NCBI GenBank assembly: GCA_964645045.1
Contig: CAZXYZ010000040.1
Location: 19,654 to 83,653, forward strand
Source: Anammoximicrobium sp964645045
GTDB taxonomy: Bacteria; Planctomycetota; Planctomycetia; Pirellulales; Pirellulaceae
DNA length: 64,000 bases
Reading direction: 5' to 3'
Shown: piece after piece, positions 1-7,181 of the stretch
Numbering within the stretch: the stretch's first letter is position 1
How the letters are laid out: each line of letters begins with the position of its first letter
Made by a program: the position numbers and the translations under genes
The notes under the pieces: model-generated
Seen by the model: the letters and a program-made list of their open reading frames with translations, nothing else
The model's database searches: none
Told to the model about the DNA's origin: nothing

Positions 1-2225
1 GGGCCAGCTTCTCGACCGGCCAGCCGCTGCCGATTCGGGCTTTGACCTTTCTGGATATCAATCGCGGCTGGGCCGTCGGTGCGCTGGGCACGATCCTGGC
101 CACACGGGACGGCGGGCGGACCTGGAAAACCCAGCAACAGGGCGGCGCGCGCGCGGCGTTGCTGGGGATCTTTGCCGACGAGCAACGCATTCCGCTGGAG
201 TTATTCGCCGACTTGGCGGGCGACGAAGGCTATCTGAGCGTGGTCGATGTGGTCACGCGACCGTACCCCGATCCGGCGCCCGCCAGCGTTACGCCAAAGA
301 GTGAACGGACTCACGAAGCGATCGTGGCCGTGGGCGGGTCGCAAGCCGAGGTGGCGTGGCAGTTCCCGGTGCGGTACGCTGGTCTGAAGCTCGCGGCCGG
401 CACGATCGCGGCGGACTGGCAGCGGTGGCAGGGCCCCAATGGCCGGGACGCCTTGGAAGCCTACGCGACACGGCAGATTCGCATCTGGCGGCCCGAAGTC
501 GTCATCACCGAGCCCGGCAGCCCGCGCGGAGACGATCCGGTGGGCCAAATGGTGAACCAAGCCGTCTTGGCTGCGGTCGAGAAGGCTGGCGACGAGGCGC
601 AGTTCGCCGAGCAGATTGGCGCGGCCGGGCTGGGGCCGTGGAAAGTCAAAAAGGTCTACAGCTCGCTGGGCGGCGAGGCGGCCGGCAGCGTTAATCTGAC
701 GACTTCGCAATTGGCCCCTCGGCTGGGCGGATCGCTGGTCGACCATGCCCGCCGCGGCTGGCAATTGCTGAGGACGCGGCACGACCCGCCGCCGCAGACC
801 TACGGCTTTCGTCTGTTGGTCAATCGCGTGCCCAGCGACGTCGGGCAGCGGGATTTCTTTAGCGGCTTGCAGGCCGGCCCGGGCAGCGACTGCCGCCGCA
901 ACACGCTGAAACCGCTGCCCGGCGACGTGCGGAGCCTCAGCCGGCTGGCGCAACAGCGGCGGAATACGCAACAACTGCTCCAACACCTGGCGGAATCATC
1001 GCCAGCCGAAGCCGCCTGGCTCGGTCAGGTGGAGAACCTGACCCGCGGTCTGGAACCGTCGGCCGGCAGCGAGGTGTTGTTCGAACTAGCACAGAGCCTG
1101 CTTGACGCGGGCCGGGCGGATCTGGCCGCAACCGTGTACGATTTGCTGGTGCGGCAGGATCCGGCGAATCCCCTGTGCGAAGCGTCCCTGGTCTGGCTGC
1201 TGCAGTACCAAGCCAGCGGTGAGGCCGCATGGGCTTTGCAGCGGAGCCGGAAGAAGGAATCCGAGGTCGCGTTCGCTGACGCACAGATGGAACAAACGGA
1301 CAAGCCGGCCGTGCGGCCGGCGGTCTTCCTCTCGCCGGAGGGCTTTCCTGTGACGGCCGACAGCGAGACGGTGGCGACGTTCCAGCCGGTCAGGGCTGCT
1401 CAGCCCGAAGATTACGCACGGCGAGCGGCGTTTTACGGACAGCTCATTCAGAGTTCGCGTCCCGCGCTGTTCACGGCCCCGGAAGTCCGCTTTCCGCTGA
1501 CTGTTGCCGGACGCTGTCTGGGCAATGGCCGCGAGTTGGAAAGCTACTTCCACTTTCTGGCCAATACGCGCCGCAACGATGCTTGGACCGTGTGTGCTTC
1601 CAGCGAATTGTGGCTCCGGCAGCCCACACGGCGTTCCCCCAAGGCGACTTTGGAGTCTCGTCGCGTGAGCCAGCGGCCGCATCTGGACGGCCGCTTGGAC
1701 GACGAGACCTGGCAAGCCTGCTTGCCCGCCTCGATGGCCAGTCCGGCCGCCAACGATGCCAGTTGGCCGGCCGCCGTGATGCTGGCGTACGACGGCGAGT
1801 TCTTGTTTGTGGCCGCCAGTTGCCGAAAAGCACCCGGTGCCGAGTACCCGGCAACCGAACCACGTCGAACGCGGGATCCGGATCTCCGCGACCGCGACCG
1901 GATCGAGCTGCTGCTGGACGTCGACCGCGACTATGCCACGTACTATCATCTGGCCGTCGACCATCGGGGTTGGGCGGCGGATGCCTGCGCCGGCGTCGCC
2001 GGCTGGAATCCGGATTGGTACATCGCCGCCGCGGAGGACGAATCCAGTTGGACGATCGAAGCCGCGGTGCCGTGGAAAGAACTCTGCGAGCGTCCTCCGA
2101 CGGATCAAACCGTGTGGGCCATCGGGGTGCAACGCGTCGTCCCCGGGGCGGGCTTCCAGTCCTGGTCCCAACCGGCCGATCCCGCCATCCTGCCCGCCGG
2201 TTTCGGGCTCCTGCTCTTCCGCTGA
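1..2225 (+). CDS. BNR-repeat / CBM9-like domain protein, 5' end outside window
   Basis: The frame is open from base 3, so the gene begins upstream; the TTG at 42 is only the first start-like codon inside the window. The visible N-terminus (RGWAVGALGTILATRDGGRTWK) is a BNR/Ycf48-type propeller repeat. It is followed by a segment around residues 40-190 with weak similarity to PIG-L/LmbE deacetylases (RPEVVITEPG and GLGPWKVKKVYSS), but without an AHPDDE or HPDH metal motif, so any deacetylase activity is doubtful. The middle is helical and unrecognised. The last about 190 residues (from RPHLDGRLDDETWQ to the C-terminus) read as a family 9-like carbohydrate-binding domain. An extracytoplasmic location is likely, but the signal peptide would lie outside the window. 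The function of the whole protein is unknown. Confidence 0.75.
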   Translation, partial: ASFSTGQPLPIRALTFLDINRGWAVGALGTILATRDGGRTWKTQQQGGARAALLGIFADEQRIPLELFADLAGDEGYLSVVDVVTRPYPDPAPASVTPKSERTHEAIVAVGGSQAEVAWQFPVRYAGLKLAAGTIAADWQRWQGPNGRDALEAYATRQIRIWRPEVVITEPGSPRGDDPVGQMVNQAVLAAVEKAGDEAQFAEQIGAAGLGPWKVKKVYSSLGGEAAGSVNLTTSQLAPRLGGSLVDHARRGWQLLRTRHDPPPQTYGFRLLVNRVPSDVGQRDFFSGLQAGPGSDCRRNTLKPLPGDVRSLSRLAQQRRNTQQLLQHLAESSPAEAAWLGQVENLTRGLEPSAGSEVLFELAQSLLDAGRADLAATVYDLLVRQDPANPLCEASLVWLLQYQASGEAAWALQRSRKKESEVAFADAQMEQTDKPAVRPAVFLSPEGFPVTADSETVATFQPVRAAQPEDYARRAAFYGQLIQSSRPALFTAPEVRFPLTVAGRCLGNGRELESYFHFLANTRRNDAWTVCASSELWLRQPTRRSPKATLESRRVSQRPHLDGRLDDETWQACLPASMASPAANDASWPAAVMLAYDGEFLFVAASCRKAPGAEYPATEPRRTRDPDLRDRDRIELLLDVDRDYATYYHLAVDHRGWAADACAGVAGWNPDWYIAAAEDESSWTIEAAVPWKELCERPPTDQTVWAIGVQRVVPGAGFQSWSQPADPAILPAGFGLLLFR

Positions 2226-2259
2226 TCTTTAGCTCAACCCCGTGGTTACCTACCGAGAG

Positions 2260-2320
2260 GCGAACGGCGGGCGTGAGCCCGCCGGTTACTGTACCGATGG
2301 GCTGATGCCCACCGTTCGCC
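2260..2320. repeat. REP-like inverted pair F1
   Basis: Two facing arms, 2260-2289 (GCGAACGGCGGGCGTGAGCC core) and 2291-2320 (ends CCCACCGTTCGCC), each contain a small palindrome. The right arm plus 20 further bases (2291-2340) recurs inverted at 3341-3390 with 48 of 50 bases matching. Confidence 0.8.
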
Positions 2321-2375
2321 GGGGTTTCTGCAACGTTTGGCTCACTGCGGTGCCGGTTTGCACCGTGTTGGCTTT

Positions 2376-2453
2376 ATCCGTGCCCCGGCTCTGCCATCCG
2401 TGCTACTCCCTGCATTTGTTTGATAGCACGGATGGCAAGGCCGGGGCACGGAT
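2376..2453. repeat. Inverted repeat G, about 30-bp arms
   Basis: The left arm 2376-2407 starts ATCCGTGCCCCGGC and the right arm 2424-2453 ends GCCGGGGCACGGAT. The arms are near-complementary around a loop of about 17 bases. No ORF crosses it convincingly. It fills the gap between the CBM9-like gene and the SGNH gene. Confidence 0.75.
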
Positions 2454-2505
2454 GTAAGACGCAAGAACTTGGAGTTGAGATTAAAGCTTCCGCCTGGCCG
2501 GGTGG

Positions 2506-2534
2506 TTCAAGGGATCCGCACGGCTCGCTACAAT
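2506..2534 (+). promoter_or_regulatory. Possible sigma70-type promoter of the SGNH gene
   Basis: A good -10 box TACAAT lies at 2529-2534 with a weak -35 TTCAAG at 2506-2511, spaced by 17 bases. It sits about 50 bases upstream of the ATG at 2583. Confidence 0.35.
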
Positions 2535-2582
2535 GTGCCCGTCCCAGTCGCTGCCCAACACCATCCCAACAAAAGGCACCCG

Positions 2583-3329
2583 ATGAAAACTCGCCACGCA
2601 ACCAAAGCTTTCCTATCGTTCCTTTGCCTGCTGTGCTCCGTCGCATCCGCCAGAGACCCGGACCAACAGATCCCCGCCTTGAAGCCCGAGGTCCAGACGG
2701 CCGCGTGGGCTCAGGCGTGGTGGATGCCCCGGCACAAGGAGAAACTCGAGGGGCTCAAGCAGCAGGAGAAGATCGACCTGATTATGATCGGCGACTCGAT
2801 CACCCACGGCTGGGAAAGCGGCGGCCGCAAGGTCTGGGACAAGTACTACGCCAAACGCAACGCGTTCAATCTTGGTTTCAGCGGCGACCGCACCGAGAAC
2901 GTCCTGTGGCGATTGCAGCACGGCGCGGTCGAGGGCATTTCGCCCAAATTGGCGATCATCATGATCGGAACCAACAACGCCGGACATCGACAGGACAAGG
3001 CCGAGGAGACGGCCGCCGGCGTCAAGGCGATCATCGATGAACTGCGGACACGCTTGCCCACGACGAAGATCCTGGTCTTGGCGATCTTTCCGCGTGGCAA
3101 GGACCCCAATGATGGCCTGCGGAAGTTGAACGACGTGACCAACCAGATCCTGGCCGGATATGCCGACGGTCAACACGTCTACTACCTGGACGTCAATTCC
3201 AAGTTCCTCGAAGACGGCGGCATCCTGCCGGCCGCCATCATGCCCGATCTGCTCCACCCCAACGAAAAGGGCTACGAGATTTGGGCCGAGGCCATGGAGG
3301 CGACCGTCAAGCAACTGATGTGCGAATAG
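2583..3329 (+). CDS. Secreted SGNH/GDSL-family esterase (PAF-acetylhydrolase-like)
   Basis: A 248-residue protein with an N-terminal signal peptide (MKTRHATKAFLSFLCLLCSV, cleavage near ASA-RD). The SGNH blocks are present: block I IMIGDSITHGW with the nucleophile Ser, block II Gly in GFSGDRTENV, block III Asn in IGTNNAGH, and block V Asp/His in DLLHPNEKGY. This pattern matches the PAF-AH beta/gamma-like group that removes acyl or acetyl groups, often from glycans. The ATG at 2583 is chosen over upstream starts because it begins the signal peptide and is preceded by AAAAGG. It lies just upstream of a GH127 enzyme, so carbohydrate de-esterification is a reasonable guess. The gene is bracketed by 50-bp inverted repeats. 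Confidence 0.88.
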   Translation: MKTRHATKAFLSFLCLLCSVASARDPDQQIPALKPEVQTAAWAQAWWMPRHKEKLEGLKQQEKIDLIMIGDSITHGWESGGRKVWDKYYAKRNAFNLGFSGDRTENVLWRLQHGAVEGISPKLAIIMIGTNNAGHRQDKAEETAAGVKAIIDELRTRLPTTKILVLAIFPRGKDPNDGLRKLNDVTNQILAGYADGQHVYYLDVNSKFLEDGGILPAAIMPDLLHPNEKGYEIWAEAMEATVKQLMCE

Positions 3330-3340
3330 CCCACATGATC

Positions 3341-3509
3341 CCAAACGTTGCAGAAATCCCGGCGAACGGTGGGCGTCAGCCCATCGGTACATTGTCTCTG
3401 TGAGTGCTTTTTCGACCGTCTACGGATGTCACCGAAGGTGATCTAGCGATCCCTTCACGCAAATGTGCGGGCATGCGGAAAACCGGCGGGCTTACGCCGG
3501 CCGTTCGCC
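3341..3509. repeat. REP-like inverted pair F2, mirror copy of F1
   Basis: The left part 3341-3390 is the reverse complement of 2291-2340 at 48 of 50 positions. The right part 3481-3509 (starts AACCGGCGGGCTTACGCC) is related in inverted orientation to 2260-2289. F1 and F2 therefore form a mirror-image frame around the SGNH gene. Confidence 0.8.
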
Positions 3510-3541
3510 TGTGCGCCCCTGAGTTTTTCGGAGGACCATCA

Positions 3542-5884
3542 ATGCGAGTCTTCGTTTGTCTAGTGATTTTGGCGTTGAGTGTCAGCGTGTTCGGGCAATC
3601 TCCGACGCAGGGGATAATCCCGCCCGTGCCGTTCAAGGTGTCGGGCAAGATGCCGGACATCGCCGAATTGCCCTGGCCGTGCGATGTCGAACTGGGCGGG
3701 TGGCTGGGCCAGCGGGTTTTGAACAACGAGCGAAACCGGTTGGTCAAGGTTGACCTGGAACCGCTGCTGGCCGGGTTCCGCCAACGGCCGGGCAGCCACC
3801 CGTGGATCGGCGAACACATCGGCAAGTGGATGCACGCCGCTGTGCTGGCTTGGGCGTACACCGGCGATCCCGAACTGCGGAAGAAACTGGATTACGCCGC
3901 CGCCGAACTGATCCAGACTCAGGAAGCTGACGGCTACTTGGGAACCTACCTACCCGAACAACGGTTTGGTCTGTACCGCGGCGCCGACTGGGACGTCTGG
4001 TCCCACAAGTACAACCTGATGGGGCTACTGCACTACCATCAATACACCGGCAACCAGGCGGCCTTGGATGCATCCCGCAAGATCGGCGACCTGCTGGTAC
4101 GAACGTTTCCGAAAGAGAAGAGCATCCTCGCAGCCGGAACTCACGTGGGCATGGCGGCCACCAGCGTGCTGGAGCCGATGGTGCTGTTGTACCGCCACAC
4201 GGGCGACGAGCGGTATTTGGAGTTCTGCCGTTACATCGTCCGGGCATGGGACGAGGAGAACGGTCCCAAGATTGTTCAGACGCTCCTGGCCGAAAAGCAA
4301 GTCAACAAGACGGCCAATGCCAAAGCTTACGAGATGCTGTCCAATCTCGTCGGCCTGTGCGAACTGGCTCGCGCCACAGGCGACCGACAAATGCTGGAAC
4401 CGGTGCTGATCGCTTGGCAAGACGTCGCTTCGAATCGGCTGTATCTCACGGGCAGTGCCAGCCAAAGCGAACACTTCCGCGACGATCATGACCTGCCGAA
4501 CCAGACCGAGGCCCACGTCGCCGAGACGTGTGTGACGACGACTTGGATTCAGCTGAATTCGCAACTGCTGCGATTGACTGGCGAAGCTCGTTTTGGTGAC
4601 GAACTGGAAAAAACCTGGGTCAACCACTTGGCCGCCGCTCAACGGCCGGACGGCGAGCAGTGGTGCTACTTCACGGCCCTGGAAGGGACGAAGCCCTATG
4701 GCCCCGGTATCAATTGCTGCGTGTCCAGCGGCCCGCGCGGCATGGCGCTGGTGCCGCAGCACGCCTGCCTCGTCTCGCGCGGTCACGACGGCCAGCCGGA
4801 TACGCTGCTGGTCAACCTATTTGGCCCTTGGCAGGCCACCGTCCCGTTGAGCGGGCAGCCGGTCACCGTGAAGCAACTGACCGACTTCCCCCGTTCCGGC
4901 CGGACGACGCTGACGTTCCAAATGTCCCGGCCGGCAAGTTTCGGCTTGCGCATCCGTGCTCCGGCGTGGGCACTGCCGATGACGCTGAAAATCAGCGGCG
5001 ACTTGGTCACGGCCGAGACCGCCGAAGGTTGGCTCGTTGTTCCGCCCCGCACGTGGAAGGATGGCGAACAGATGGAATTGCAACTGAGTCTGCAGGGACG
5101 CCTGGTGCTGGGCGAACACGGCAATGCGGGCCGTGCGGCCTTGGCTTGGGGGCCGATGGTGTTGGCCTACGATGCGGATCACAACCCCGGCTTGCCGGCA
5201 CCGCCGATGCTTGCGTTGGCCGATTCCGGCGGCCGGCCGCCGGTCACGCTGCAAGCGTCCGATGATGGCAGCTGGAGTTTTCAGGCCCTGGTCCGGTCGG
5301 TTCGCCAGCCTGAGCCGCGTCCGGCCGTGTTCGTGCCCTTTGCCGAGGCCGGCGCTGGCGGCGGTCGCTATCAAGTCTGGCTGCACGCGCCGGGATTGCC
5401 TCTGCCCAGCGCCGATTCGCTGTCCGCGTTTGCCCCGGAATCCCGCTCGCGGCCGGGCAACGTCCCCGGTTCGATCACGGACGGTGACCGATCGAGTTTT
5501 GTGGTCACGTTCGATGGTAACCCGGCCGGCGAGGACTGGTATGCCGTCGAATTTGACGCTCCGGTTCCGATCCGCCGCATAACATTCGCTCACGGCAAAA
5601 CGTTCCACGACGGCGGCTGGTTCGACGCCAGCGGCGGCAAGCCGCAAGTCCAGGTGAAGCGAAGCGCGAACGGGGCCTGGGAGACCGTCGCGACGCTGGA
5701 GGATTACCCCGCCACGACGGCCACCGATTCGCGCGGATTGAAATCCGGGCAGATGTTTGCCGTCCGCCTGCCGCAGCCGGAACCCGCTGTCGCGCTCCGG
5801 GTGCAGGGCAAGCCCGCCTCCGGGGACAATCCGCAACAAGCGTTCAGCTCGTGCGCCGAACTGCAGGCGTTTGGAGAGCCGTAG
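3542..5884 (+). CDS. Secreted GH127 family glycoside hydrolase (beta-L-arabinofuranosidase-like)
   Basis: A 780-residue protein with signal peptide MRVFVCLVILALSVSVFGQ. The ATG at 3542 follows a strong CGGAGG Shine-Dalgarno. Residues about 25-600 match the (alpha/alpha)6-barrel GH127 family. The zinc/cysteine centre known from HypBA1 is visible as E328-x-C330 (AETCVTTTW) and C392-C393 (GINCCVSSG), so the Cys nucleophile mechanism is probably retained. The C-terminal about 140 residues (from VVTFDGNPAGEDWYAVEF) look like an F5/8-type carbohydrate-binding domain. It probably removes arabinofuranose or a related sugar from polysaccharides. Members of this family in planctomycetes are diverse, so the substrate is inferred only from the family. 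Confidence 0.85.
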   Translation: MRVFVCLVILALSVSVFGQSPTQGIIPPVPFKVSGKMPDIAELPWPCDVELGGWLGQRVLNNERNRLVKVDLEPLLAGFRQRPGSHPWIGEHIGKWMHAAVLAWAYTGDPELRKKLDYAAAELIQTQEADGYLGTYLPEQRFGLYRGADWDVWSHKYNLMGLLHYHQYTGNQAALDASRKIGDLLVRTFPKEKSILAAGTHVGMAATSVLEPMVLLYRHTGDERYLEFCRYIVRAWDEENGPKIVQTLLAEKQVNKTANAKAYEMLSNLVGLCELARATGDRQMLEPVLIAWQDVASNRLYLTGSASQSEHFRDDHDLPNQTEAHVAETCVTTTWIQLNSQLLRLTGEARFGDELEKTWVNHLAAAQRPDGEQWCYFTALEGTKPYGPGINCCVSSGPRGMALVPQHACLVSRGHDGQPDTLLVNLFGPWQATVPLSGQPVTVKQLTDFPRSGRTTLTFQMSRPASFGLRIRAPAWALPMTLKISGDLVTAETAEGWLVVPPRTWKDGEQMELQLSLQGRLVLGEHGNAGRAALAWGPMVLAYDADHNPGLPAPPMLALADSGGRPPVTLQASDDGSWSFQALVRSVRQPEPRPAVFVPFAEAGAGGGRYQVWLHAPGLPLPSADSLSAFAPESRSRPGNVPGSITDGDRSSFVVTFDGNPAGEDWYAVEFDAPVPIRRITFAHGKTFHDGGWFDASGGKPQVQVKRSANGAWETVATLEDYPATTATDSRGLKSGQMFAVRLPQPEPAVALRVQGKPASGDNPQQAFSSCAELQAFGEP

Positions 5885-5898
5885 CCATGAGCAAGGGG

Positions 5899-6807
5899 TC
5901 AAAGTGCCTCCGCGCCGATCTGCCGCTGGGCCAACGCAACCGCCCCCAGCACGCCGGAGCGATTGCCCAGGCCCGGGGGAACGATGTAGTTGTCGATCCC
6001 CGCCACAATCGCCTCCGCGCGGATGTAGTCGGCCAGCAGTTCTTGGACTTTGATCCGAATTCGCGGAAACAGCTGCGGCTGATCCATCACCCCGCCGCCC
6101 ACGATAATCCGTTGTGGCGACAGCGTGCAGATAAAGTTGACCAGGGCCAGGGCCAAGTATTGGGATTCCAAGTTCCAGGCCGGATGGTCGGGATCGAGTT
6201 CCGTGGCGGGCCGGCCCCAGCGGCGCTCGATCGCCGGGCCGGAGGCGAGTCCCTCCAGGCAATCGCCGTGGAAGGGGCATCCGCCGGCAAACGGGTCGGC
6301 CGTCCAGTCGTGCGGCACGCGGATGTGGCCCATTTCCGGGTGGATCAGGCCATGCATCAGCTGGCCGCCCATCAGGCCGCCGCCGCCGATGCCGGTGCCG
6401 ATCGTCAAATACAGGAACGTGTCCAAACCGTGGGCCGCGCCCCAAGTCGCTTCGCCCAATGCGGCGACATTGACGTCCGTGTCGAACCCCACGGGCAGCC
6501 CCAATTCTCGCCGCAGCACGCCCGCGAACTCGGTGTCGCGCCAGCCGGGCTTGGGCGTCGAGGTGATGTAGCCGAAGGCCGGCGAAGCAGGATTCGGGTC
6601 CACGGGTCCGAACGACGCAATGCCGATGGCGGCCAGTTGGCCGTAGCGGCGCTGGGCATCGCGGAAATACTCGACCGCCCGCGAGATCGTCTCGTCGGGC
6701 GTTGTCGTCGGATAGCGGATCTCGTCGCGGATATCCTCCGGACCCGTTCCTAACGCACACACGAACTTGGTTCCGCCCGCTTCGATACCGCCGACCAGGG
6801 CATTCAT
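5899..6807 (-). CDS. ROK family fructokinase
   Basis: A 302-residue cytoplasmic sugar kinase. The N-terminal ATP-binding motif GIEAGGTKFVCALG and the ROK zinc motif GHIRVPHDW...GGCPFHGDCLEGLASGP (residues about 155-190) closely resemble Bacillus YdhR/GmuE-type fructokinases, so phosphorylation of fructose or mannose with ATP is likely (EC 2.7.1.4). The ATG at 6807 is chosen because the ROK fold starts there and GAGAAAGG precedes it; the frame upstream runs into a repeat. It converges on the GH127 gene with a 14-base gap. Confidence 0.9.
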   Translation of the reverse strand: MNALVGGIEAGGTKFVCALGTGPEDIRDEIRYPTTTPDETISRAVEYFRDAQRRYGQLAAIGIASFGPVDPNPASPAFGYITSTPKPGWRDTEFAGVLRRELGLPVGFDTDVNVAALGEATWGAAHGLDTFLYLTIGTGIGGGGLMGGQLMHGLIHPEMGHIRVPHDWTADPFAGGCPFHGDCLEGLASGPAIERRWGRPATELDPDHPAWNLESQYLALALVNFICTLSPQRIIVGGGVMDQPQLFPRIRIKVQELLADYIRAEAIVAGIDNYIVPPGLGNRSGVLGAVALAQRQIGAEAL

Positions 6808-6863
6808 GGGTTCAACCTTTCTCGGTAGTGGGAGTTCAGATAGGGTTCTCGTGGAGTGTTCCT

Positions 6864-6957
6864 CGTGGGATAGGCTTCCAGCCTGTCGAATCACGGAGTT
6901 TTCGATTCTCAGGTTTTCAACAATTTCAAATCTGACAGGCTGGAAGCCTATCCCACG
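6864..6957. repeat. REP-like inverted pair B
   Basis: Perfect 24-bp arms at 6864-6887 and 6934-6957. Each arm reads CGTGGGATAGGCTTCCAGCC and continues TGTC, so it has a GTGG head followed by a GGCTTCCAGCC hairpin. The spacer is 46 bases of AT-rich DNA. It lies between the divergent fructokinase and leuS genes. Confidence 0.9.
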
Positions 6958-7113
6958 TACTTTTTCAGCAGGCTCCTTGAGATCATCCGGGATCGGATCG
7001 AGTTGCCGCCTGCTGCGGTCCTCGACCTTCTGACGTCATTCGACCTTTGAAAAGTCCGCCTGTCAACGGCGAGTTCAACCGGCTTTAGCGGATCCAGCTA
7101 CCGCTTCTCCCGT

Positions 7114-7141
7114 TTGTCAAAACGCCTGAACTGTGTACAAT
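7114..7141 (+). promoter_or_regulatory. Probable sigma70 promoter of leuS
   Basis: TTGTCA at 7114-7119 and TACAAT at 7136-7141 are separated by 16 bases. Transcription would start about 35 bases before the leuS ATG at 7182. The rest of the 6808-7181 gap holds only repeat B. Confidence 0.6.
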
Positions 7142-7181
7142 TCTTCGCTTTACGTCCAAGTTTTTTACAGACTGCACGCTC

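Noticed and set aside
1086..2171. A 361-residue minus-strand open frame opposite the CBM9-like gene
   Set aside because: The frame is rich in Arg/Gly/Pro, has no domain, and mirrors the coding strand of a gene with recognisable domains. It is a GC-driven shadow frame.
2469..2582. An N-terminal extension of the SGNH protein from 2469
   Set aside because: It would hide the signal peptide behind 38 unrelated residues and would overlap the probable promoter; the ATG at 2583 has a ribosome-binding site.
4817..6760. A 647-residue minus-strand open frame spanning the ROK and GH127 genes
   Set aside because: It overlaps two well-supported genes in another frame and is low-complexity in amino acid content.
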